Source: Anaerolineae bacterium (GTDB lineage: Bacteria; Chloroflexota; Anaerolineae; Anaerolineales; Villigracilaceae). From it: DNA of 7,457 bases. A program made the translations under genes and the position numbers. The stretch is from contig JAFLCF010000201.1 of the NCBI GenBank assembly GCA_017303735.1, forward strand, positions 1 through 7,457, written 5' to 3'. This document shows, piece by piece, positions 1 to 5,470 of the stretch (positions are counted from its first letter, which is position 1; each line of letters begins with the position of its first letter). The notes beneath the pieces were generated by a model. The model searched no databases. It worked only from the letters and a program-made list of their open reading frames with translations, and was not told where the DNA came from.

Positions 1-1
1 C

Positions 2-766
2 AAGACCGGCAGCAAAGCCGACTATGCCGATGCGAATATCATCGTCATCACAGCCGGAGCCAAACAAAACCCTGGCGAAACCCGTCTTAATTTACTGCAA
101 CGCAATGCCGCTATTATCAAAAGCATTATGGATGATATCGTCCAGGCGAACTCTCAAGCCATTGTCGTGATCGCCACCAACCCAGTCGATGTCAACACTC
201 GCATTGCGCTTAAGCATTCCGGGTTCCCTAAAAATCGTGTGATCGGTTCAGGGACCGTACTTGATAGTGCGCGTTTTCGTTATCTCATCAGCCAATACTG
301 CAATGTGGACGTGGCGAATGTCCATGCTTATATTTTGGGCGAACACGGTGACAGTGAAGTGGCAGCCTGGTCGATGACCAATGTTGCCGGGGTGCCCGTG
401 GATGATTACGCCCAAGCCCATGGCAATGGCAACTGGGCAGAAGAACGCGAACGCATTGTGCAAGAAGTGCGCAATTCGGCTTATCACATCATTACCTATA
501 AAGGTGCGACCTACTATGCCATTGGCATGGCGCTGGTGCGCATTGTGGGTGCCATCTTAAGAGATGAGCAAAGCGTGCTGACCATCTCCACCCTTTTAGA
601 AGGTGAATATGGCATACGAGACGTCTGCCTTGGGGTTCCCTGTGTGGTTGGGCAAGGTGGAGCGTTGAAGATCGTCGAAGCGCCCCTGCATGACGATGAA
701 CGCATCGCCCTGGCTTCCTCTGCGGAGGCGCTCCAATCTGCTTTTGATATGTTAAAGAAAGGCTAA
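2..766 (+). CDS. ldh: L-lactate dehydrogenase, 3' part (5' end outside window)
   Basis: This NAD-dependent cytoplasmic enzyme interconverts pyruvate and L-lactate at the end of fermentative glycolysis. The open frame runs in from the left edge and gives 254 residues. Full LDHs have about 310-320, so the first 60 or so (the dinucleotide-binding GxGxxG) are missing. Visible motifs in order: TAGAKQNPGETRL (active-site loop, with Gln at codon 65-67 where malate dehydrogenases carry Arg), ATNPVDV, VLDSARFRYL (catalytic Asp and substrate-binding Arg), LGEHGDSE (catalytic His at codon 344-346, 27 residues after the Asp as in the family), KGATYYAIG, and the C-terminal GVPCVVGQGG. The Gln favours lactate over malate as substrate; this is inferred from family knowledge. 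All catalytic residues in the visible part are intact. The next gene starts 49 bases downstream with no terminator between, so the two are probably cotranscribed. The promoter is not in view. Confidence 0.93.
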   Translation, partial: KTGSKADYADANIIVITAGAKQNPGETRLNLLQRNAAIIKSIMDDIVQANSQAIVVIATNPVDVNTRIALKHSGFPKNRVIGSGTVLDSARFRYLISQYCNVDVANVHAYILGEHGDSEVAAWSMTNVAGVPVDDYAQAHGNGNWAEERERIVQEVRNSAYHIITYKGATYYAIGMALVRIVGAILRDEQSVLTISTLLEGEYGIRDVCLGVPCVVGQGGALKIVEAPLHDDERIALASSAEALQSAFDMLKKG

Positions 767-805
767 TGCCTTTTTCTTGTTTTCCACATTCAAAAAATTT
801 CAAAC

Positions 806-809
806 GGAG
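806..809 (+). promoter_or_regulatory. Ribosome binding site fixing the amidohydrolase start
   Basis: GGAG lies 6 bases before the ATG at 816. The alternative in-frame TTG at 777 has only T-rich sequence upstream and no Shine-Dalgarno. The extra 13 residues it would add (MFSTFKKFQTEPI) are also not part of the conserved family N-terminus. The ATG is therefore the better start. Confidence 0.75.
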
Positions 810-815
810 CCGATC

Positions 816-2009
816 ATGAATCCATTCCTCAAAAAAGCCGAAGAACTGTTTCCCTACACCCAAGCCATGCGGCGTGACTTTCACAAGCACCCCGAACTCG
901 GCTTCAACGAAATACGGACTGGCGGCATCGTTGCCAAAGAACTCGAAGCCCTCGGCATTGAAGTGACCAAAGGGGTTGGCAAAACCGGTGTGGTGGGTTT
1001 CCTCGAAGGCTCCAAGCCGGGTCCTACGATTCTCTTACGCTTTGATATGGACGCCCTCCCCATCAGCGAAGAGACCGGCGCAGAATACAGCTCTGAAAAT
1101 CCCGGAGTGATGCACGCCTGCGGGCACGATGGTCACACTGCCATTGGGTTGACGGTTGCTAAAATATTGAATGAACATAAGCATGAGTTGAAAGGCAATA
1201 TCAAATTCTGCTTTCAACCTTCTGAAGAAGGCACCAACGGCGAAGAGATCGGCGGCGCGTTGATGATGATGCGCGATGGTGTGTTGGAAGGTCCCAAAGT
1301 GGAGAAGACTCTCTCGCTTCACTTGTGGAACGATAAGCCGCTTGGCTGGGTTCATGTGGGCGAAGGTCCCGTTATGGCAGGCGCTGACTTGTTCAGCATC
1401 AAACTCACAGGCAAGGGCGGGCATGGTGCCGCTCCAGATACCACCATCGACCCCATCGTTTGTGCAGCACAGATCGTCACCGCGATTCAAAGCATTGTGG
1501 CGCGCAATGTCGAACCGCTCAAACCGGCTGTTATTAGCGTCACAACGATTCATTCTGGCACGGCTTTCAATATCATTCCGCAAACCGCAGAGTTGGGCGG
1601 CACTATCCGTACCTTCGATCCGAGCGTCCGCAAGTTGGTGCATACACGGCTTGAGCAAGTCGTTCGCAGCACGGCGGCAGCCATGGGTTGTGAAGTGGAG
1701 TTGCTGATCAAACAGGTCACTGCGCCCGTCATCAATAACGAAGAAGTTGCCATTCGCGTCTTCGAGTCGGCGCAGGCGCTCTTTCCGCAGACCAAGATCG
1801 AGAACGATCCCTATCTCACGATGGGCGCAGAAGATATGGGCTACATGCAAGAAAAAGCGGACGGCTGTTATTTCTTCATCGGCTCGGCGAACAACGAGAA
1901 GAATCTCAACTACAACCACCATCATCCCAAATTCGACTTCGATGAACGCGCCTTGATCTCTGGTGTGGCGTTGATGGCAACTGCAGCCGCAGACTTATTA
2001 AAGGATTAA
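816..2009 (+). CDS. M20D-family N-acyl-L-amino-acid amidohydrolase (hippurate/IAA-amino acid hydrolase type)
   Basis: This is a zinc-dependent (sometimes manganese-dependent) cytoplasmic metallohydrolase that cleaves an acyl or amide group from amino acids. The exact substrate cannot be told from sequence; hippurate, N-acetyl-amino acids and N-acetyl-diaminopimelate-like compounds are all used by relatives. The protein has 397 residues, normal for the family. Order of motifs: RRDFHKHPELGF (19-30), RFDMDALPI (75-83), the metal site HACGHDGH (C102, H104), FQPSEEG (catalytic and metal Glu 137/138), SLHLW (H169), a lid/dimerisation domain about 185-300 with GKGGHGAAP (199-207) and SGTAFNIIP (247-255), then MGAEDMGYM (336-344) and NHHHPKFDFDE (367-377), which carries the last metal ligand. 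Every expected ligand is present, so the enzyme should be active. It follows the ldh gene by 49 bases, and its 3' end carries the binding site for the next start. Carboxypeptidase Ss1-type M20 peptidase is the alternative label. Confidence 0.93.
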   Translation: MNPFLKKAEELFPYTQAMRRDFHKHPELGFNEIRTGGIVAKELEALGIEVTKGVGKTGVVGFLEGSKPGPTILLRFDMDALPISEETGAEYSSENPGVMHACGHDGHTAIGLTVAKILNEHKHELKGNIKFCFQPSEEGTNGEEIGGALMMMRDGVLEGPKVEKTLSLHLWNDKPLGWVHVGEGPVMAGADLFSIKLTGKGGHGAAPDTTIDPIVCAAQIVTAIQSIVARNVEPLKPAVISVTTIHSGTAFNIIPQTAELGGTIRTFDPSVRKLVHTRLEQVVRSTAAAMGCEVELLIKQVTAPVINNEEVAIRVFESAQALFPQTKIENDPYLTMGAEDMGYMQEKADGCYFFIGSANNEKNLNYNHHHPKFDFDERALISGVALMATAAADLLKD

Positions 2010-2013
2010 CATT

Positions 2014-2946
2014 ATGAAACGGATCGTATCCGCGCTTCTTCTGCTTTCCATTGGGCTGGGTGCCTGCGCTTCAGAGCCCAGTGCCTCTCAAAGCGACTCT
2101 ACTGACTCTGCGGCTCCAGCCGAATCCACGCTGACAGAAAACAGCGACCCAGTTGCGGCGGCGCGTGAAGCGGTCGTTTCCGAATTTGAAAATGAAGTAG
2201 TGGTGCGAGCCGCATCCGAAGGAGAGTTTGTCCCTGCTGAATCCGGCTTTGTCATTCAAACAGGTGGCGCGTTACAAACAGGAGCCGATGGTCGTGCCCG
2301 CGTGGATATTAAGCCAGAAGGCACCATTGTCCGCGTTGCGCCAAACTCAGCATTTACCCTGCCGCAGATCACAGAAGAAAATGGCGAACCCAAGACAACA
2401 CTCTCGCTTTTCTTTGGGAAAATCTTTGTTCTGCTAAATGGCGGCTCATTGGATGTAGAAACGCCATCGGGTGTGGCATCGGTGCGAGGAAGTTTATTAA
2501 GCGTCAGTGTAGACCCTGCCAGAAACCGGTTGCAAGCGGTTTGCCTTGAAGGGCATTGCGCGCTTGAAAATGAAAATGGAGACTCTCAAGAATTAGAAGA
2601 GGGTCAGTCGGCATATGTTGATGAGAACGGGGAACTCTTTGAATTGGAAGAAATCGATCAGGACGAGATTCAAGATTGGCTCGATGAAGCTCCAGAGTTG
2701 GGTGAATTCCTTGAAGAATTACCTGACCCTGAAAGCTTCCCTGAGATCGAAGAATTCGAAGAGTTTAATTTTGACCCCGAAGCATTTTTTGAAGAGCCTG
2801 CCAACGAAGAAGACGGCATCTTCCCTCTCGATGATGAAGCCTTGCCCGACGATGCACCTGCCCCAGGCGACGATCCTTTAGATGATGGCGGCGGTGATGG
2901 TGAGGATGGTGGCGACACGGATGAGGGCGGAGATGATGGAGGCTAG
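2014..2946 (+). CDS. FecR-domain lipoprotein with a long acidic C-terminal tail
   Basis: The 310-residue protein starts with a lipoprotein signal: K2R3, a hydrophobic stretch 4-16, and lipobox L15-G-A-C18. It should be exported and lipid-anchored at Cys18. A Ser/Thr/Ala-rich linker (19-45) leads to a FecR domain at about 70-205: GGALQTGADGRARVDI (84-99), a V-x-V-x-P-N segment (106-111), and the hallmark TPSGVASVRGS (150-160). A CLEGHC pair (C177, C182) could form a disulfide. From D203 to the end, 47 of 108 residues are Asp or Glu. There is no Lys or Arg after R172. The tail ends in a Gly/Asp run (290-310). In classical systems FecR senses a TonB receptor and controls a FecI sigma factor. No sigma factor or receptor is visible here, so this looks like an orphan extracytoplasmic FecR domain of unknown role; cation or cell-wall binding by the tail is a guess. 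The start ATG has AAGGA 8 bases upstream, inside the end of the previous gene. Confidence 0.85.
   Translation: MKRIVSALLLLSIGLGACASEPSASQSDSTDSAAPAESTLTENSDPVAAAREAVVSEFENEVVVRAASEGEFVPAESGFVIQTGGALQTGADGRARVDIKPEGTIVRVAPNSAFTLPQITEENGEPKTTLSLFFGKIFVLLNGGSLDVETPSGVASVRGSLLSVSVDPARNRLQAVCLEGHCALENENGDSQELEEGQSAYVDENGELFELEEIDQDEIQDWLDEAPELGEFLEELPDPESFPEIEEFEEFNFDPEAFFEEPANEEDGIFPLDDEALPDDAPAPGDDPLDDGGGDGEDGGDTDEGGDDGG
2881..2943 (+). repeat. Low-complexity GAT/GGN tract coding for the Asp/Gly tail
   Basis: The last 21 codons of the FecR-lipoprotein gene are built almost entirely from GAT, GAC, GAG, GAA and GGN codons, giving short degenerate GATGG and GGNGG repeats. The strand has many GG pairs and few pyrimidines. 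This looks like simple-sequence growth and could vary in length between strains. It also supplies the GGAGG used by the next gene. Confidence 0.6.
2938..2942 (+). promoter_or_regulatory. Ribosome binding site inside the end of the FecR-lipoprotein gene
   Basis: A full GGAGG formed by the final GGA-GGC codons (G309, G310) sits 7 bases before the ATG at 2950 and just before the TAG at 2944-2946. The glycine codons at the end of the acidic tail double as the translation signal of the next gene, which implies coupled translation of the two exported proteins. Confidence 0.75.
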
Positions 2947-2949
2947 GGC

Positions 2950-3513
2950 ATGAAGCGCGCAGGGAAAATAGCCATTGGCGTTGCCCTGACCACTGCGGTT
3001 GCAGTATTCGGGGCATTGCAAACTGTTTCAGCTCCTGCAAATGAGGTGGGCACCTCCCCACCAGCCAGTGAGACTCCAACCGCAACGCCGCAGGGTCCAT
3101 GCGGTTTTATGTGGGCAAGCAAAGATGCGCCCGAATTGACAGTTTCTTTTGATAATGCTGTAAAAGCCTTAAACAGTGAAGCGACAGGTCGCGCAGAGCT
3201 TTTCGGTGAAGATTGTGTATACGCTGATGGCTCTTCCACTTTCGGCGTAATGGAAACAGATTTTTATGTTCGCCTGCCTGTAAGCGACCTAGGCAAGGAA
3301 GAAGAATTTGGCAACTGGGTTGCACAGGTGATGCAGATCGTTACACAAATCCCTCGCGAAACCCTGCCCGGCAATTACGGCTTTGTTGAGTTCACCTTCG
3401 CGAAAAACAGCGCAGAACGAATCATCTTTCGTGTCCCGATCCAGCAATACATCAGCGATGCCCAAGAGAAAAGCGGCGCGGAGTTGTTCCGCCAGTTTTA
3501 CAGCCCACCCTAA
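2950..3513 (+). CDS. Small secreted or membrane-anchored protein of unknown function
   Basis: I do not recognise a family. The 187-residue product opens with MKRAGK and a hydrophobic stretch (about 7-25) ending near VSAPA (26-30), which fits a Sec signal peptide or an uncleaved N-terminal anchor. There is no lipobox Cys. A Pro/Thr/Ser-rich linker (34-50) precedes a compact domain (51-187) with exactly two cysteines, C51 and C89, a plausible disulfide outside the membrane. The domain mixes aromatic beta-like stretches (TDFYVRLPV 103-111, YGFVEFTF 143-150, RIIFRVPI 157-164) with a helix around 117-132. It starts 3 bases after the FecR-lipoprotein stop, from a ribosome binding site inside that gene, so the two are made together and probably act in the same compartment. 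It is the last gene before the terminator at 3522. Codon use and the signal sequence argue that it is real. Confidence 0.75.
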   Translation: MKRAGKIAIGVALTTAVAVFGALQTVSAPANEVGTSPPASETPTATPQGPCGFMWASKDAPELTVSFDNAVKALNSEATGRAELFGEDCVYADGSSTFGVMETDFYVRLPVSDLGKEEEFGNWVAQVMQIVTQIPRETLPGNYGFVEFTFAKNSAERIIFRVPIQQYISDAQEKSGAELFRQFYSPP

Positions 3514-3521
3514 TCAACTTC

Positions 3522-3554
3522 AAATCAAGCCGCCGGTGACGGCGGCTTGATTTT
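3522..3554 (+). terminator. Rho-independent terminator after the ldh-to-secreted-protein run
   Basis: A perfect 14-base-pair stem (3522-3535 with 3540-3553; arm AAATCAAGCCGCCG) closes on a GTGA loop, which fits the stable GNRA tetraloop class. It is followed by T-rich sequence (TTTTATCCTT from 3551). It lies 8 bases after the stop at 3513 and only a few bases before the next promoter, so it separates two transcription units. Confidence 0.9.
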
Positions 3555-3558
3555 ATCC

Positions 3559-3587
3559 TTGACATCCCACAGCCTTAGTCGTATACT
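3559..3587 (+). promoter_or_regulatory. Near-consensus housekeeping promoter of the GbsR-type regulator operon
   Basis: TTGACA (3559-3564) is a perfect -35 box. A 17-base spacer leads to TATACT (3582-3587), one base off the -10 consensus. Transcription should start near 3594-3596. The whole -10 box and the predicted start point lie inside the palindrome at 3579-3618. This is a strong promoter that a bound repressor could shut off. Confidence 0.88.
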
Positions 3588-3618
3588 ACGTTTAGTAATT
3601 ACTAAACGTAGTATACGA
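3579..3618. promoter_or_regulatory. Perfect 40-base palindrome, probable operator for the GbsR-type regulator
   Basis: Two 20-base arms with no spacer: TCGTATACTACGTTTAGTAA followed by its exact reverse complement. It has inner layers: a central TTTAGTAATTACTAAA (3591-3606), a TACTA...TAGTA pair within each arm (3584-3597 and 3600-3613), and GTATAC at each edge (3581-3586, 3611-3616). It covers the -10 box and the expected start point, and its last bases merge into the GAGG ribosome binding site (3617-3620). Most of the left arm would not be transcribed, so a DNA operator is more likely than an RNA hairpin. Binding by the adjacent regulator is inferred from position. Confidence 0.85.
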
Positions 3619-3625
3619 GGCATGC

Positions 3626-4156
3626 ATGGTCACTAAACTTCCGCAACTCAAAAAAGATTTCACTGAAAGCCTGAGTCAGATCAGCCGCTTTTGGGGTTTC
3701 CCCAAAGGTATGGGCGCGATCTTCGCCGTGCTGTATCTCTCCCCTACTCCTCTCGCATTGGATGAGATCACGGCACAAACCGGGCTCACAAAAGGGGCAG
3801 TCAGCACCGAAGTGCGGACCTTGGCGCGCATGGGTTTGGTGCATCGCTCTACAAAACTCGGCGACCGTAAGGATTACTACGAAGCTGAGACCAATTTTTA
3901 CACGTCCATCCGCTCAATTTTGAAGGAACGTCAAAACAGCGAATTCGACCGGGCACTGCGCGGGGTGAGAGAAACGCTCGAGAAACTCGAATCAGGTTCC
4001 GTATCTGGAGATGAGGCGGAGATCGCCATCATCCATGAACGAGTGAAAGCCCTGCAAGATTTCTTCAATGCCATAGACAGCCTGACGAATGCTGTGATTA
4101 AACTCGACAAGTTGGGAATTTCCAACGTCACGAAAATTCTTAATGTATTGAAATAG
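3626..4156 (+). CDS. GbsR/MarR-type winged-helix transcriptional regulator
   Basis: The 176-residue DNA-binding protein matches the GbsR branch of the MarR superfamily. Residues 20-40 (SRFWGFPKGMGAIFAVLYLSP) are the typical opening of that branch. The helix-turn-helix spans about 43-70 (LALDEITAQTGLTKGAVSTEV), followed by a wing with LGDRKDYYEAE (78-88). The C-terminal half (about 93-176) is helical and should mediate dimerisation. Known GbsR proteins repress osmolyte (glycine betaine/choline) genes. Nothing nearby is an osmolyte gene, so that ligand is not implied here. The ATG at 3626 has GAGG 5 bases upstream; the ATG at 3622 is out of frame. The regulator sits directly behind a strong promoter overlaid by a perfect palindrome, so negative autoregulation is likely. 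The stop TAG overlaps the AGGAGA site of the next gene. Confidence 0.88.
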   Translation: MVTKLPQLKKDFTESLSQISRFWGFPKGMGAIFAVLYLSPTPLALDEITAQTGLTKGAVSTEVRTLARMGLVHRSTKLGDRKDYYEAETNFYTSIRSILKERQNSEFDRALRGVRETLEKLESGSVSGDEAEIAIIHERVKALQDFFNAIDSLTNAVIKLDKLGISNVTKILNVLK

Positions 4157-4160
4157 GAGA
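4155..4160 (+). promoter_or_regulatory. Ribosome binding site overlapping the regulator stop codon
   Basis: AGGAGA begins inside the regulator's TAG stop (4154-4156) and lies 5 bases before the ATG at 4166. This supports cotranscription and coupled translation of the regulator and the membrane protein. Confidence 0.7.
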
Positions 4161-4165
4161 ACCAC

Positions 4166-4519
4166 ATGAACACCATCATTTCATTTGCACTTCAAATGAT
4201 CTTAACCCTTTTAATTGTTTCTTTTATCGTCGGATATCTGCGCCCATTCTTGAAAAAGATCTTGGTCGACCTGTGCGGCACAGAGGATCGTGCTCAATTT
4301 TGGCTGGTCTTTTCGAATGTGATTCTGATCGGTCTACCTGGCATGATCGCACTAAATTACAGACCAGAAGCAAACTCGTTTGAAGAATTGTTCTTTGAAA
4401 TTGCCGGGAGACTCAGTGGAGCCTTGGGAGGCTTTTTGTTCGCGCTGGTTTGTGTTGGCATGGTCGTTTCTGTGTTCGCTTTATTTGCTCCGCGCCCTGC
4501 AAAATTGGAGGCAAAATGA
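4166..4519 (+). CDS. Small three-helix membrane protein of unknown function
   Basis: The 117-residue product has three hydrophobic segments: about 4-24 (with a following basic patch, RPFLKK 26-31), about 45-64 (WLVFSNVILIGLPGMIAL) and about 80-108 (a Gly/Ala-rich stretch into VCVGMVVSVFALFA). The short acidic loop LCGTEDRAQ (36-44) and the NYRPEANSFEELFFE loop (64-78) would lie between them. The end is basic (RPAKLEAK). I do not recognise a family. It starts 9 bases after the regulator stop, and its own stop overlaps the next start (ATGA, 4516-4519). It is therefore locked between a regulator and an oxidoreductase. A role as a membrane partner, sensor or small transporter for that unit is only inference. 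Confidence 0.8.
   Translation: MNTIISFALQMILTLLIVSFIVGYLRPFLKKILVDLCGTEDRAQFWLVFSNVILIGLPGMIALNYRPEANSFEELFFEIAGRLSGALGGFLFALVCVGMVVSVFALFAPRPAKLEAK
4507..4511 (+). promoter_or_regulatory. Ribosome binding site and ATGA overlap fixing the oxidoreductase start
   Basis: GGAGG ends 4 bases before the ATG at 4516, which overlaps the TGA of the membrane-protein gene. The Rossmann motif begins at once (MKIAVTGA), so this start is preferred over the upstream in-frame TTG at 4450, which would lie deep inside the previous gene. Confidence 0.8.
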
Positions 4520-5424
4520 AGATCGCAGTCACTGGTGCTTTTAGTTACTCTGGCAAATACATCACAAAACGGTTGCTCGAAAAGCGAGAAGAGGTGATAA
4601 CACTCACCAATCATCCCAATCGACCCAACCCGTTCAATGGACAGGTGAAAGCCTTTCCGCTAGATTTTGCCAATGAAGCCGAATTGACCGCGAACCTGCG
4701 CGGCGTGGATGTGCTTGTGAATACCTATTGGGTGCGTTTTGATAAAGGAAGCAATACCCAGCCTCAAGCCGTTGAAAATACAAAGGCGCTGGTTCAGGCT
4801 GCTGTCAAAGCAGGTGTGAAACGCATCGTCCATATCAGCATTGCAAATCCCTCTGCAGATTCGCATCTGCCCTATTACTGGGGCAAAGCAGCCAACGAAA
4901 AAGCCGTGACTGACTCCGGCATGTCGTACGCCATTCTTCGTCCTACCGTGTTGGTAGGCGGCGGGGAAGATATTCTGATCAACAATATTGCTTTTCTGCT
5001 TCGGCGATTACCCATCTTTTTCATCCCAGGCGATGGTTCGTATGGAATCCAGCCGGTGCATGTTGAAGACCTCGCAAGCCTTGCTGTGGAAGGCGTATAC
5101 AGCAAAGAGAGTTATGTGATCGATGCAGTAGGACCCGACTCGTACACCTTCAAAGAACTGGTGAAACTGGTTGGGGATACCATCGGCGCGAAACGACTGT
5201 TGATCTCCATGCCGCCTCGTTTGGCACTGCTAGCAGCTCAATTCCTGAGTCTTTTTGTGAACGATGTGATCTTAACTCCCGAAGAAGTAGACGGACTGAT
5301 GGCAAACCTTTTGGTCTCTAAAGAGCCGGCTCGTGGAAAAACGATGTTCAAAGATTGGTTGTACGAAAACCGTGAGAGCATTGGCACAAAATATGCCTCT
5401 GAGTTAAAGAAACATTACTCGTGA
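4516..5424 (+). CDS. Atypical short-chain dehydrogenase/NmrA-like NAD(P)-binding protein
   Basis: The 302-residue protein has an N-terminal Rossmann fold: KIAVTGAFSYSGKYI (2-16), acidic D50 in the segment after beta-3, DVLVNTYW (65-72), an extended-SDR tail RIVHISIANPS (103-113), Y120-WGK-type Y-x3-K124, and LRPTVLVGGGE (141-151). The C-terminal part contains PVHVEDLA (180-187), as in NmrA-like and complex-I NDUFA9-like atypical SDRs. It probably binds NAD(P)H and either reduces a substrate or senses redox state; the substrate cannot be named. The glycine motif is unusual: the middle Gly of GxxGxxG is Ser10. Residues 227-252 are hydrophobic (MPPRLALLAAQFLSLFV) and could touch the membrane, which would fit coupling to the preceding membrane-protein gene. 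No terminator is visible in the 46 bases before the convergent gene. Confidence 0.87.
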   Translation: MKIAVTGAFSYSGKYITKRLLEKREEVITLTNHPNRPNPFNGQVKAFPLDFANEAELTANLRGVDVLVNTYWVRFDKGSNTQPQAVENTKALVQAAVKAGVKRIVHISIANPSADSHLPYYWGKAANEKAVTDSGMSYAILRPTVLVGGGEDILINNIAFLLRRLPIFFIPGDGSYGIQPVHVEDLASLAVEGVYSKESYVIDAVGPDSYTFKELVKLVGDTIGAKRLLISMPPRLALLAAQFLSLFVNDVILTPEEVDGLMANLLVSKEPARGKTMFKDWLYENRESIGTKYASELKKHYS

Positions 5425-5470
5425 AAAGGAAAAAGAAAGAGCAGATTTTCCCCCGGCGAATCAACAAACC
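5425..5470. other. Short gap between convergent genes, no clear terminator
   Basis: 46 bases separate the oxidoreductase stop from the stop of the opposite-strand DUF2726 gene. The first part is purine-rich on the + strand (AAAGGAAAAAGAAAGAGC), hence pyrimidine-rich on the other. I found no stable hairpin on either strand, so the convergent transcripts may overlap here. Confidence 0.5.

Noticed and set aside
777..815. Upstream TTG start for the amidohydrolase
   Set aside because: No ribosome binding site precedes it, while the ATG at 816 has GGAG at good spacing and matches the family N-terminus.
492..890. A 132-codon minus-strand frame bridging the end of ldh and the start of the amidohydrolase
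   Set aside because: It is antisense to two well-supported genes, has no Shine-Dalgarno, and its composition is atypical of a real protein.
1035..1925. A 296-codon open frame on the minus strand
   Set aside because: It lies fully antisense to the amidohydrolase gene, whose motifs are complete. The antisense translation has no recognisable domain and is rich in Cys, Arg and His as expected of a shadow frame.
2670..2918. Ser/Gly/Pro-rich minus-strand frame that looks like a low-complexity secreted protein
   Set aside because: It is the mirror of the Asp/Glu/Gly codons of the FecR-lipoprotein tail and has no start signal.
3594..3620. The palindrome as a riboswitch or attenuator hairpin in the mRNA leader
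   Set aside because: The predicted transcription start falls near the palindrome centre, so most of the left arm would not be in the RNA and a long hairpin could not form.
4450..4515. Upstream TTG start for the SDR-like protein
   Set aside because: It would add 22 residues rich in Cys before the Rossmann motif and overlap the membrane-protein gene. The ATG at 4516 has GGAGG and an ATGA overlap.
5425..5470. Bidirectional terminator between the convergent genes
   Set aside because: No inverted repeat of useful length was found, only a purine/pyrimidine-biased stretch.
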